A stretch of 64,000 nucleotides of DNA from Magicicada septendecula (GCA_034769895.1 CM068373.1:437887080-437951079); one strand, 5' to 3'. Shown: positions 49,106-59,682, counted from the stretch's first letter. A program made the numbers and translations. Notes: a model not told the origin generated them from the sequence alone.

Positions 49106-51250
49106 TTGTGTAACAAATTAAGTCTGATTGGTAAAATAGTCGTCTCGCGATCTATTCGTTGCAACCGTGAGGCGGTTACAGTTCAGTTGCATGGTTTTTC
49201 GGATGCGTCCGAGAGAGGGTTCGGCTGTTGTGTGTATATTCGAGTCATTTATCAAGATGCTACTGCTTCCTGTCGTCTCTTGTGTTCAAAATCTCGCCTG
49301 GCTCCCCTACGCCAAGTGTCATTACCTCGCATCGAGCTCTGCGCTTGTTTGTTATTGTCGCGACTCGTATCTAAAATTATTCCTGCTCTTCATTCCTTTA
49401 TTGATGATGTACATTTGTATTACGATTCTATGGTGGCTCTTTACTGGATTCATGCGCAGTCTACGCGTTGGAAAACATACGTCGCTAATCGGGTTGCTGA
49501 AATTCAGCGTCGCACGCAAACTTATACCTGGCATCACATTGATTCGCGACGCAATCCTGCTGATATTATATCTAGGGGGTGTTTCCCGGACGTTTTGCGC
49601 GATTGCTCGCTTTGGTGGCACGGTCCTGGCTGTCTGTCTCAATCGTCAGAGTCTAATCCTTTCCCATCTTTCGTACCGGCCACTCCATCATCTTCGGAAG
49701 TCACCGCAGAAGAGAAAACTACACATAACCGTTCGCTAATGTCTACCCTGGCTGTTGACTTATCGTTGGACTTTTCCTCGTTACACCGGCTGACACGTGT
49801 ATACGCTTACTGTTTCCGTTTCATCAGAAATGTTAGACACTCATCTGCGGACAAACTTTCGGGCGATTTGACCCCTGCAGAAATTCATCAGTCTCTCAAT
49901 TTCTTCATAAAACAGTCTCAATCGATCCACTTCCCAGGCGAAATTAGTTGTCTTCGGAACGGATCTTCTGTTTCCATCAGAAGCAAGTTGGCTTCTCTCG
50001 ACCCGTTTCTTGACGACTCTGGAGTGATACGCGTGGGCGGACGATTGCAGCATTCCCAGTTACCTTACGATTCGAAACATCCTATCGTACTACCCCCTTC
50101 GGCGCATGTCACACGCCTTATCATCGAACGCGGACACATTCGCTTACTTCACGCTGGTGCTCAGCTCGTGCATCATTCACTGCGTCAGCGTTGGTGGATT
50201 GTTAAGGCCCGGCTAGTCATCCGTTCCATTATTCGTAAGTGTCTCAAGTGTATCCGGTTCAGCGCCACACAGCAGGTCCAGAGGCTTGGCATTTTGCCAT
50301 CCCCTAGAGTCACTCCTTCAAGGCCGTTTCTATTTTGCGCGGTTGATTATGGTGGTCCCTTCATGATTCGTCATGGCGGGCAGAAGTCTAGAACTCTTAC
50401 TAAGGCGTACGTGTCTCTGTTTGTTTGCTTAGCAACTAGGGCCATTCACCTGGAATTGGTGTCCGACCTTACTGCCAGCGCATTTATAGCTGCTTTACGT
50501 CGTTTTATGGCACGTCGGGGTATACCCAGTCAGCTGTACTCCGACAACGGTACGAACTTCAGGAAGGCCCGCACCATCTTACATGACATTTACAACTTTT
50601 GGCACAATAAGGATGCCATCACCTCGATTAAGTCATTCACATCCTCTCAGGGGATATCATGGTCATTTATTCCGCCCTCCTCACCTCATTTCGGTGGCCT
50701 TTGGGAGAGCGGCATCAAGAGTTTGAAATTTCATCTGCGGCGCGTGGTAGGCAAATCTATATTAAACTTCGAAGAGTTCACGACCGTTTTATCTCAGATA
50801 GAGGCATGTCTGAACTCTCGACCTTTATTTGCTATTTCCTCGGATGTTAACGACCCGGTGCCACTTACACCTGGCCATTTTTTGATTTGCGCGCCCCTAA
50901 CTGCGATTCCTGACCCAGACTTTTCTCACGTTCCTGTTTCTCGTCTTGGTCGTTGGCAGCTGATTCAGAGGTTTGTCCGGGACATTTGGAAGGCGTGGTC
51001 TCGCGATTATTTGCACCAGCTGCAACAGCGTCACAAGTGGAGGTTTGCCAAAGATAATGTTTCCATTGGTGACTTAGCCTTGATCATTGAGGATAACTTG
51101 CCTCCATTAGCCTGGAAATTTGGCGTGATCATCGCCACATTTCCCGGCCCAGATAACTTGGTTCGCGTCGTGGACATTCGCACGCCTACGGGTGTTTTGC
51201 GGAGACCAATACATAAATTATGTCCATTGCCAGCGCGAGACGAGATTTGA
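49106..51250 (+). CDS. pol: BEL pol remnant: RNase H and integrase
   Basis: The uninterrupted 714-codon frame has Pao RNase H (HGFSDASERGFG near the start, then YYDSMVALYWI), the integrase zinc module (HIRLLHAGAQL...CLKC), and the integrase core with AVDYGGPF, YSDNGTNF and PHFGGLWESG supplying D, D and E. A C-terminal region with LTPGHFLI and WKRW-type sequence is like DUF5641. All integrase residues are present. There is no natural start; it is the 3' part of a Gag-Pol frame that lost its RT. Confidence 0.88.
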   Translation: MCNKLSLIGKIVVSRSIRCNREAVTVQLHGFSDASERGFGCCVYIRVIYQDATASCRLLCSKSRLAPLRQVSLPRIELCACLLLSRLVSKIIPALHSFIDDVHLYYDSMVALYWIHAQSTRWKTYVANRVAEIQRRTQTYTWHHIDSRRNPADIISRGCFPDVLRDCSLWWHGPGCLSQSSESNPFPSFVPATPSSSEVTAEEKTTHNRSLMSTLAVDLSLDFSSLHRLTRVYAYCFRFIRNVRHSSADKLSGDLTPAEIHQSLNFFIKQSQSIHFPGEISCLRNGSSVSIRSKLASLDPFLDDSGVIRVGGRLQHSQLPYDSKHPIVLPPSAHVTRLIIERGHIRLLHAGAQLVHHSLRQRWWIVKARLVIRSIIRKCLKCIRFSATQQVQRLGILPSPRVTPSRPFLFCAVDYGGPFMIRHGGQKSRTLTKAYVSLFVCLATRAIHLELVSDLTASAFIAALRRFMARRGIPSQLYSDNGTNFRKARTILHDIYNFWHNKDAITSIKSFTSSQGISWSFIPPSSPHFGGLWESGIKSLKFHLRRVVGKSILNFEEFTTVLSQIEACLNSRPLFAISSDVNDPVPLTPGHFLICAPLTAIPDPDFSHVPVSRLGRWQLIQRFVRDIWKAWSRDYLHQLQQRHKWRFAKDNVSIGDLALIIEDNLPPLAWKFGVIIATFPGPDNLVRVVDIRTPTGVLRRPIHKLCPLPARDEI

Positions 51251-52383
51251 CATTATGGTTATAGCGCAATGCGGCTTTATTCAGCCATTGGCTTCTTATT
51301 TATTACGACCATTTGGTCAACATAATTGTGATAGATTGTCACAATATTTTTTTGTCAACTTTGCGTCATGGCACGCTTCTGATTATTACAGTTCTGGTGA
51401 TATCTTAATATTTGTATTGTACGTTAATTTTTGTGGCATACTATGTCACACATTTTCATTGATGTTATGGGGTGTATTGCATGTCTTTGGGTGGTCTTAT
51501 TTATGAAATGTTATTGCATAATATTCGCATGTTTTGCTGTTAAGTAACCATGCATTCATTTCTTTATATGGTTTCTGATAAATATGTACTATTTTGGGAA
51601 TGTCTTAAATTGTTAAATTGTTTCTGTAATTTCGGTATTCTATCGTTGTTTGACATTACAATTATTTATCTTGTAATTATTCAAGTTATTGTTGTTGTAT
51701 TCACATAAATTGTGTCGATGTAAAAACTATTGTAAGCGCCTGCCGTCTGTAACTGTCTCGTCTAATTTATTCACATTGTACTTCATATTTTATTCATTTT
51801 TGTAGGTAAGCATGCACTATTCATTATTTAAAATTATGACATACATGTCATATCTGGGCTACATTCAGCATCTAGCTTGCCCACACATTGTTACATATTG
51901 TAAATTCCTGAAACTTCAGGAATATCATGTCTAGGTCGATACATGTCGCCCTCCTGAATATACAATAAAACATGCAACTGCAATATGTTCAACAACAATT
52001 TTGTTCATGTAATGAACTCTCTGTACAGGTCTACGGACCTTAGCTAGCATTAAGGTAACTCTATGACTTGCATATTATGTATTTTCCTTTCATGTTTTAT
52101 AATGTTACATACTGTGCACACTTGTGTCAGTAATAGTGGTTAACCAGACTTATTGGTACATGAAACAGCTGTTTGCCAAACCTTGGCCTACAGCCGCTTA
52201 TCTGCATGCTTATCTCTAAACTAGCGGCCGATTGCCGTTATCTAATCTCAACTCAAGGTTCAACTTAGCCTTGAAGCTGATTCTCGTTACTAAGAACTGC
52301 ACTACTTTGAATTAAATTGTAAATGTATTCTAATTTATTAAAAATGTATTAAAAAATCTTTTTGATTTTTGACGGGCAGTTTA
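51251..52383 (+). other. BEL 3' noncoding region
   Basis: About 1.1 kb is without a recognised gene. A 104-codon frame overlapping the pol end (51192-51506) is hydrophobic and unconvincing. The purine-rich GACGGGCAG ends 4 bp before the 3' LTR and is the likely plus-strand primer. Confidence 0.6.
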
Positions 52384-52898
52384 TGGACGGTAGCGCGATG
52401 ATTTTATTTTTCTAGGTTGGCTAATCTGATTTATATATCGCATCAACGTTCGCGTGATTGTACCTTGCCCAGTGCACATTCAGTATTCTCGGCGTTCGGT
52501 TCGCCGAACTTTCTCTGTCAAGTTAGTGTCGACATTAAATGTAGGCTTTAGGCCTTATTATTTTCTATTATGGCCGACTAGGCCCTCTTCATGAGTAACT
52601 AAATTTATATTAATTCAATATGCAGCATTAGCCAGCCTACTTCAATTTTTACAGCTGTAATGTAATCAGTCAATATTAAAACTATTCGTATACAGTCCAC
52701 TTCTTTTTATTTCTTAATGTAATTTTTAATTCATTCTACACATCATCTTCAATCACCATGGAAGACCAGCCAACAGAATATAATTCAAGAAACATAATTT
52801 TCGCCCACTTGGGCCCAACTAATTAATTCTTCCTGTCCACACTTGTGGAACATTACTTTTATTCATCAGTTTCGGTCCACTCGGACCGGGACCATCCA
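52384..52898 (+). repeat. BEL 3' LTR
   Basis: This is 515 bp, the same length as the 5' LTR. It is followed by ATCT and then by the Polinton sequence that leads into the integrase gene. Confidence 0.93.
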
Positions 52899-52940
52899 AT
52901 CTCGTACCAACATTTTGCGATTCTCGATTCGGGTGGCGAT

Positions 52941-53857
52941 ATGGAAAACGTATGCAAAACTATTACAAAGGAATTGCACAGACCGGTGAGAAGGAACTTT
53001 CCCAGACGTGCAATGGAGGTCAAGGGGTTACACGATCTGTACCAAGCGGATTTGGTGGAAATGATACCGCATGCCAAGTTGAACAAGGGGTACAAATATC
53101 TAATGACAGTAATAAACGCATTTAGCAAGTATGCATAAAAACTAAATCGGGTGTTGAAGTAGCACAGGCTCTCGAACCAATAATTGTAAAAAATAAAATG
53201 AAATACCTGCAAACGGATAAGGGGAAAGAGTACTTTAACACTACCGTACAAGCTTTACTAAAGAGATTCAACGTCAAACACTATTCAACGTATAGCGAAA
53301 AGAAAGCGTCCATCGTAGAGCGATTTAATCGTACGTTGAAAACGAACATGTACCGCGCGTTCAGCGAGCAAGGCCATTATCGGTGGTTGTCGCTTTTGCC
53401 TAAACTGGTGATGGAATACAACGGCAGAGTGCATAGAACTATAGAGATGAAGCCGCGACAAGTCGACAAGAGCAACGAGCAAATTGTGTTGGAACGAATA
53501 AGAAAAAATACCGTACCGCGGAAAGTGGGCAAGAAACGTAAGTTTAAAATAGGCGATCGAGTGCGTATCAGTAAATACAAAATCACATTCGCTAACGGTT
53601 ATACACCAAACTGGACGAACGAGATATATACAGTGCACAGAGTTCAGCCAACCGTACCGGTTACGTACTTGTTGAAAGATCACACGGGTGACGTTGTGGA
53701 AAGTGGGTTTTATGAACAAGAATTGAGTAAAACCAGCGTTGGTGATGTGTATCTCGTTGAGAAAATATTACAACGTAAAGGTGATCGCGTGCGAGTGCGC
53801 TGGCTCGGCTTTGACGGTAAACACGATTCGTGGATACATAAAGAAGATCTGATATAA
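52941..53857 (+). pseudogene. INT: Polinton integrase with C-terminal chromodomain
   Basis: A retrovirus-type DDE integrase that would insert the Polinton. The ATG at 52941 begins MENVCKTITKELHRP. The frame stops at 53138 just after INAFSKYA because of a deletion of about a dozen bases, and the rest is open from upstream of 53198 to 53857. Catalytic residues survive on both parts: D in WQADLVEM-like YQADLVEM, D in QTDKGKEYF, E in SIVERFNRT. Residues near the C-terminus, VYLVEKILQRKGDRVRVRWLG with DSWIHKEDL, form a chromodomain, expected to steer insertion to histone-marked DNA. A start in the BEL LTR at 52845 is possible but is not original. BEL lies 42 bp upstream. Confidence 0.9.
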
Positions 53858-53898
53858 TAACATTACCACAGTATTTAACCGAACGTAAACGAGTTAAG

Positions 53899-54591
53899 AT
53901 GAAGATTGAACAACAATCGTTAAAGTTAAATGTTAAGAACGTAGACTCTGCTAAGTACAACGGTGAAGTTGCATATAATAAACACAGTCCACTGTTTCCA
54001 AACAAAGTTCGATGTATCGTGTGCGGCGGGTCATGTAGCGGGAAGTCAAACGTTGCCTTTAACATGTTATTCGATTCAAACGGACTGCGATTTCAGAACC
54101 TGTACGTGTTCTCCAAATCGTTATTTCAACCAAAATATCGTATGTTGGAAGACGTTTTTAATGCTCTCGCTGACGAAGGAATGACGTACTTCACATACAG
54201 TGAAAACGATGAAGTACCACCTCCGCACGAAATTGTACCTAATTCAATCATGTTGTTCGATGATGTGGTATGTGAACGGCAGAATAACATACGAAAATAT
54301 TTCGCTATGGGACGGCATAGCGGTGTGGACACTTTGTACCTTTGTCAGACGTACAGTCTGGTGCCAAAGCAACTGGTGCGTGATAATACCAATTTCTTAG
54401 TATTGTTCAGACAAGATGATCTCAATTTACACCACGTTTACAACGATCACGTTAACACAGACATGAAATACGAAGAGTTCAAAGCGATGTGCGCCGAAGC
54501 GTGGAAGGATCGTTACGGATTCTTAGTCATCAACAAGGACTCACCGATAAACGCGGGTAGATACAGTGGGTTTCGATCGTTTTATACATAA
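53899..54591 (+). CDS. ATP: FtsK/HerA-type genome packaging ATPase
   Basis: The intact 230-residue protein would pump DNA into capsids. The Walker A motif GGSCSGKSN is near residue 44-52 and Walker B SIMLFDD near residue 117-123, followed by the conserved GRHSGVDTLYLCQTY sensor region. Length and motif spacing match the Polinton/adintovirus packaging ATPase. It begins 41 bp after the integrase stop, on the same strand. It is one of few core genes here without a break. Confidence 0.93.
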   Translation: MKIEQQSLKLNVKNVDSAKYNGEVAYNKHSPLFPNKVRCIVCGGSCSGKSNVAFNMLFDSNGLRFQNLYVFSKSLFQPKYRMLEDVFNALADEGMTYFTYSENDEVPPPHEIVPNSIMLFDDVVCERQNNIRKYFAMGRHSGVDTLYLCQTYSLVPKQLVRDNTNFLVLFRQDDLNLHHVYNDHVNTDMKYEEFKAMCAEAWKDRYGFLVINKDSPINAGRYSGFRSFYT

Positions 54592-54628
54592 ATAGAATAG
54601 TTTGTGCGAGAAAGTCATCAGTGTCAAG

Positions 54629-55541
54629 ATGGATGACAAGCAATTGCCACAAGAAATCGATGCAATTAGCGACAACATAAGGCAAAAGTATCGTGCGTTG
54701 AAACATGACCTCAGAGAGAGCGATGAAGCGTTAACGAAAACGTACAAACCTCTTTTGGAACCGTTAACCCAGATTTCGGAAAAGTTGAATGTCTCCGGTG
54801 AAAAAAATAATAAAATTAAATGTTGAAGATGAAGATACGAAGACAGCTGTCGAGATGACACCACCACCATCACAACCTCGATTCCTTAGAACGGAAGTGT
54901 TGGCACAAACTCCTGATGTCGAAACACCGAACGTGACTCACGTGACTCTTGAAGAGTTTTTAGCAACACCTGAAGGTCGACACGAAGCACAAGAATAGGT
55001 TGAACAGTCTGTCGAAGGTCCGCTCGCGAGGAAATACTTACTACTCGCTTTATCTGATGATCGAGAAAAAAAGATGGATCATACGTACGGTGTCCGTAAC
55101 GTTGCAGACAAATGGATGGTGGGCAATTCGGTGTTGGAGATCAATCAAGACGACAGCTTCTACATAGCTGGAAAACGATACAGGGGTACACCGGGTCTCT
55201 ACGAACTTATGTTTATGAAAGAACCCAACAAGAGCGTCTACGATGAAAACGATTTAGCAGCGTACAAATCTATACTGTCGGACACTAACGCACATAAACA
55301 TTATTATGTACCCGGTGCTAAAATAAATACAAACAAAGGTGTAAAGTACAGAGAGATAATCGCCCGATTGTTCCCACCGCGCAGCGGACGTGGTGTAGAT
55401 TACGTACACTGGAACGATCCCAACGAACTGGTTGAACGGTTGAGACTGCTGGTAAGTTCAAAACGCGCCGGTCACACCGGACACGACAACGAAATCATCT
55501 CCGTTGTGGAGGAATTACGTGAAGCCAACATTATCGTATAA
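54629..55541 (+). pseudogene. DUF8207-like Polinton protein
   Basis: The N-terminal part (ATG 54629) is a charged helical segment. A shift at the A7 run 54801-54807 and a TAG at 54996-54998 break it. The C-terminal part (55074-55541) is well preserved: GTPGLYELMF, NDLAAYKSIL, TNAHKHYY, VHWNDPNELVERLRLL and HDNEIISVVEELREANII, a pattern I know from Polinton-encoded proteins annotated as DUF8207. Its function is unknown. The position between packaging ATPase and capsid genes suggests a virion or assembly role. Confidence 0.75.
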
Positions 55542-55589
55542 ATTTTATGAACGTCGGTGTAACAACTCATTGACGTCAACACTGTCAAC

Positions 55590-55850
55590 ATGTGCGGATT
55601 AGATTTGACACCTGACTTTGAAGTTGAAAACGAGAGACTGAAAACCTTTACATCATGGCCTGTGCATTTCATCAGTCCAACCGCTATGGTTACCGCAGGC
55701 TTTCATTACACAAATGAAATTGACAGGGTTCGATGTTCATTTTGCGGTATAGAAATCTTTCGTTGGAAAGAGAGTGACGATCCGATTGTGTTACACACGC
55801 GATGGTTATCACAATGTCGTTACTTAAAACGGTTAGCACATCATTTGTAG
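55590..55850 (+). CDS. BIR-domain (IAP-like) protein, 86 residues
   Basis: A single baculovirus IAP repeat fills the protein: RLKTFTSWP, AGFHYTNEIDRVRCSFCG, then the zinc ligands C-x2-C-x16-H-x6-C (CSFC ... LHTRWLSQC). All four ligands, the DxVxC strand and the W of FRWKESDDP are present. No RING follows. BIR proteins block caspases or act in cell division; in a virus-like element an anti-apoptotic role is plausible but inferred. The frame is complete and starts at a clear ATG 48 bp after the preceding gene. Confidence 0.88.
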   Translation: MCGLDLTPDFEVENERLKTFTSWPVHFISPTAMVTAGFHYTNEIDRVRCSFCGIEIFRWKESDDPIVLHTRWLSQCRYLKRLAHHL

Positions 55851-55864
55851 CGTGCAGTCGTACA

Positions 55865-56730
55865 ATGGTTGTGGACACGTTCGGGAGACATCAAAGCACC
55901 GTGAGCGTGCGACGAGAAACAAAAAGACAATTACGCGATACTGTAGGATTTAAGATTATGAATGATGGGCATATAGATGTTGAAAACAAAAAGATCCGCA
56001 ATCTGAACGAACCGGATGCAGCAAAGGATGCTGTATCCCTGACTTATATGCAAACACATTGTCTGCTACGCGATGATGAACGTAAAAGCGTGGACGTTAA
56101 AGGGTGTAGATTGAAAAATGTTGATACTCCTGTAGACGTTAAAGACGTAGTCAACAAGTATTACGTTATGACAACTGTATACAACACTTGAGTCAAGAGA
56201 GAGGTGAGGTCATCGATGCACGAGATCGATGGGTAATCAACGTTCGAAGCCCGGAACAAGCGACCGATGCGGTCAACAAAAACTACGTAGACTCGAACGT
56301 CATTAAAAATGTATCGAACAGCTATTTGTTTGGGCAGAGCTGGTTGTCGGGAGTGAGTTCACCGATTTTTGCAGATGACGCGGTTAACGTAAAATACATG
56401 TTGCAGAACACCGTTAGCTTGGGCGAAGATGGTGTTTTCAAAGCAGCAGAAAAGAGAATAACAGACGTAGCGGATGGTTTTGCATAGAGCGATGCTGTTA
56501 ACTTACAACAATTAAATGACGTGAGACGATACGTAAAGATCGAGATGTATAAAGTCGTTAAAACATTTCAGTATCAACTGGATTACTACTTATTGAAATT
56601 GTCTAAGCCACGTAGTTCAGAAGACGAGTGGACACTCGACACGAAGGAAATAAAAAGGTTAATAGATGAATACGATAAAAACATAGAAGAGAAAGACTGG
56701 AGATCGGTTTACGATGTACAACAACGTTAA
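55865..56730 (+). pseudogene. Fibre-like protein with repeated P-x2-A-x-DAVNK-x-YV motifs
   Basis: From ATG 55865 the product holds at least four copies of a unit with an asparagine/arginine start, Pro, then DAV and YV: LNEPDAAKDAVSLTYM, VDTPVDVKDVVNKYYV, VRSPEQATDAVNKNYV and VSSPIFADDAVNVKYM, plus SDAVNLQQL. This is the repeat style of phage and viral tail-fibre shafts. The C-terminus is a charged helix (VKTFQYQLDYYLLKL). It is broken by a shift near 56188 and a TAG at 56485-56487. I infer a receptor-binding or spike role from the repeat alone. Confidence 0.6.
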
Positions 56731-57258
56731 GAGGAAAAGGGGTGGGGCGTCGGAAACGTGCTTAAAAACGTTGTACCGTCCGTTGTTTCGTCAGTTATCA
56801 ATCGAGCGGTGGACGCACTACTTGTCGAATTACATCTGCCGGGTTACAGATTCTGTGGACCGGGCACGAAACTCGAAGAAAGATTAGCGCGTGGTGATCG
56901 TGGAATCAATCAACTAGACGAAGCCTGTCGCGAACACGACATCGCTTACGCTCAATACAAAGACAACAAAAGTAGACGTATTGCAGATCGTAAACTCGCG
57001 GAAAAAGCGTGGGGACGGGTAAAGGCTTTGGATTCGGGTATCAGCGAACGAGCTTATGCGACAGCAGTTGCAGCGATCATGAAAGCAAAATCAGCAATAG
57101 GAAGCGGTCGACGTCGTAAAAATAAAAAGAATGTGAGTAGTCGTGGTCGTAGTGCTGGTGGTGGTATGAAGAAGAGGAGGAAGAGAACTGTCCGAACCGC
57201 TAGGAAAAAGAAGAGAACTGCGTCCGGATTGTATCTACGTCCGTACCGAATAAACTAA
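56714..57258 (+). pseudogene. Phospholipase A2-domain virion protein (parvovirus VP1u type)
   Basis: The domain is clear: calcium loop YRFCGPGTKLEERL and catalytic DEACREHDIAYAQY with the His-Asp pair. The C-terminus is very basic (GRRRKNKKN, MKKRRKRTVR), fit for DNA binding or nuclear entry. The best ATG is 56714 (MYNNVKRKRGG), which overlaps the preceding gene but is one frame away from the main frame, so a small shift lies near 56745; from 56758 on the frame is open. The enzyme would breach endosomal membranes during entry, as in parvoviruses. Confidence 0.82.
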
Positions 57259-57266
57259 TTCACATA

Positions 57267-57626
57267 CCGCTCCGCCCGTTGTCCGAAGATGAATTACGTG
57301 TATACGCAAAAAAGCTAAACATACCGTATTTTAGAGGTGTTTACATGCGTAACGCATTACCGGATACAGCGCCGTGAAAGAACGAAAGCGTCATCGTGAA
57401 TTTGGACGACGAGAGCGGACCGGGAACCCACTGGGTATGTTACAAGAAGCGTGGAAATCGAGTACACTATTTTGACGGGTTCGGTAATTTACATCCACCT
57501 CTCGAGCTGATGCAATATTTTGGTGATACAGCCGACGTTCGTTACAACTATGAACGGAAGCAACCTCCTAACACAGTCATCTGCGGTCATTTATGTTTAG
57601 ACTTTTTATCGTCTTCTGATCAGTAA
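57267..57626 (+). pseudogene. PRO: Adenain-like cysteine protease
   Basis: It processes capsid proteins in adenoviruses and polintons. Seen: PLSEDELRVYAKKLNIPYFRGVY at the N-terminus, then a TGA at 57375-57377. After the stop come the catalytic His in GPGTHWVCY, the acidic residue in YFDGFGNLHPP, and the catalytic Cys in NTVICGHLCLDFL. Length (about 120 codons readable) is near the Polinton norm. No upstream ATG is in frame, so the start is lost or spliced; the first coordinate is approximate. Confidence 0.85.
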
Positions 57627-58337
57627 ACTTCAGCATATCGTCGCTAACGGTCACCGTGACGGGTACCGACGCTGTGAATCTCGTGTGTAACTTTTTCCCA
57701 CCTCTCGAGTTATACGGTGAATGGTACGTTAGACTTTTGGATTTTACATCGTATAATTCAATACCAAACGTTACTGAAGGAAAAAATAATGCATTTCCAG
57801 TAAAAATTTCCAAGTTGCCTACCGGCACCTACGAAATAAGTGATATCGAAACGTATCTGCAGAAACAGTTAGGCGAGAGAACAATCAGTTTACGTCCAAA
57901 CAACAACACATTAAAGTGTGAAATTTATTGTAAGCATGTCATCGACTTTTCGCATACACCGAATACCATTGCAAGTATGTTAGGATTCAAGGAGAATCAG
58001 CAGCTGGAAGCGTATATAACATACGAGTCGAACGTACCCGTCGACATAATCAAAGTTAACACCGTTCACGTACGGAGTAATATCGTACAGGGTGCGTACA
58101 ACGACGGCCAGGACCAGCACACGTTGCATTCGTTTTATCCGACCGTGGCATCAGGTTTCAAAATAGTTGAAACACCGACAAACGTTATACTTACCGGTAA
58201 ACGTACAACGCGTTGACAACATAATTTTGTCTCTCGTTGATCAGGACGGGGATTTAGTCGATTTTCGCGGTGAAGTTATCACGATACGACTGCATCTGAA
58301 AATATGGGATTGTATTTCGGACAAAAGTCACCTGTAA
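57620..58337 (+). pseudogene. mCP: Minor capsid protein (penton, single jelly roll)
   Basis: The frame is open from 57620 without an ATG. It shows CNFFPPLEL, LLDFTSYNSIPN, LPTGTYEISDIETYL, NNNTLKCEI, SMLGF, VDIIKVNTVHV and HSFYPTVASGFKIVE, all landmarks of the Polinton minor capsid protein. A shift near 58205 ends the long frame at 58216, and the C-terminal VDQDGDLVDFRGEVITIRLHL is readable in the next frame to a TAA at 58335-58337. It forms the vertices of the capsid. Confidence 0.85.
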
Positions 58338-58451
58338 AAAGGGAGTGTGTACGAAAGAAACATGGTAGTCGGTGTTCAACGTTGAAGCGATTGACATCAA
58401 GGAACAAGCGTTTCTTACTTTCACTTGGATTCAAATTATACGATTAAAATA

Positions 58452-59682
58452 ATGTCGGGTGAAATTTTAGCTATCGAACGAGGAGCGGCTTTCGATAACA
58501 GAATCGTTGAGTTCGAATATCGTACGCACGCACCGTATGCTCCACCCGATACGGTAACAACAGGATGTTGACCCATCCAACAACAGGATGTTTTCACTTT
58601 ACCGGCGGAGAGTTTTCTGTACATCGAAGGAACATTGACCAAGGTTAACGCTACCGACACAACGTTGAACGTGAAATTAATCAACAATGCAATGGCTTTC
58701 TTGTTTGAGGAGATCCGTTACGAAGTGTGCGGTGTGGAAGTGGATCGTACGAAAAACGTTGGAATTACGAGCACTGTGAAATTGCTACTATCGAGCAATG
58801 AGCATGAAAGTAAGCATCTAATCAATGCAGGATGGGTGACGACAACCGACGAGTCGTTGACAGTACACGAGAGTACCGGTGATTTTACATTTTGTCTTCC
58901 GTTGAAAATGCTACTCGGTTTCAACGAAGACTATACACGCATCATGCTGAACGTTAAGCAAGAATTGATTCTGTTGCGTACCTCTACCGATCAGAACGCA
59001 ATGGTGCTAAAAGAATCGGGTGCAACTGCAAACGGTAATCTCGTAATAAACAAAGTACATTGGAAGATGCCCTATGTGCGTGTGTCAAACAAGTACCGAA
59101 TACCGCTATTGGAGCACATCGAGGAGGATCATGAACTAGTAATGCCGTTCCGCAGTTGGAAATTGCACGAGTATCCCGTTCTACCGACGACAATTCGACA
59201 TTCGTGGACCTTGAAGACATCGTCACAGTTGGAAAAACCTCGGTATGTAATATTAATATTTCAGACGGATAGGAAGAACAATATAGCGAAAAACGCGTCG
59301 GAATTTGATCACTGCAATTTAACGAATGCCAAGCTTTTTCTGAACGATAAATACTATCCGTACGATAACCTGAACCAGGATATTGATAAAAAAACGTTAC
59401 GCACTGTTCTACGACATGTATACACGTTTCCAAACATCATACTACGACCGTCGCAACAGAACGCCTCTTTTGACACCTAATGAATTTATAACGAAAGCAC
59501 CGTTGTTTGTCATCGATTGTTCCAGACAAGAAAAACCAATCAAGTCGTCTGCCGTTGATGTGCGTTTAGAATTTGAATCCAGTAAAAATTTCCCAGATAA
59601 AACCACCGCTTACGCTTTGATTATACACGATAGGATAGTACAGTACACAGCGTTGTCGAATACTGTTCATCGTTTGTCATAA
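58452..59682 (+). pseudogene. MCP: Major capsid protein (double jelly roll)
   Basis: ATG 58452 begins MSGEILAIERG. A TGA at 58569-58571 falls in a short duplicated stretch (CAACAGGATGTT occurs twice within 25 bp), just before QQQDVFTLPAESFLYIEG. The main frame runs to 59480 (FEEIRYEVCGVEVD, LPLKMLLGF, SNKYRIPLLEHI). A shift at the A7 run 59398-59404 moves the C-terminus (FQTSYYD, APLFVIDCSRQEKPIKSSAVDVRLEFE, LIIHDRIVQY) to the frame ending at 59682. The order of motifs is that of the Polinton major capsid protein. Confidence 0.9.

Larger units (their letters stand above)
46070..52898 (+). mobile_element. BEL/Pao LTR retrotransposon inserted in the Polinton
   Basis: Two 515-bp LTRs (46070-46584 and 52384-52898) start TGGACGG and end CATCCA. 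By eye they differ at very few positions (for example GCTTTC versus GTATTC). The flanking duplication is ATCT (46066-46069 and 52899-52902). It contains gag with zinc knuckles, a retropepsin with a changed active site, a deleted RT core, and RNase H with integrase. It sits 42 bp upstream of the integrase ATG of the Polinton and therefore separates that gene from its promoter. Confidence 0.93.

Noticed and set aside
51192..51506. 104-codon frame after BEL pol as an env-like gene
   Set aside because: It overlaps the pol end in another frame, is short, and BEL elements of this size usually lack env.
52845..52940. Start of the Polinton integrase inside the BEL LTR
   Set aside because: The LTR part is foreign; integrase similarity starts at the ATG at 52941. 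Kept only as a possible chimeric start.
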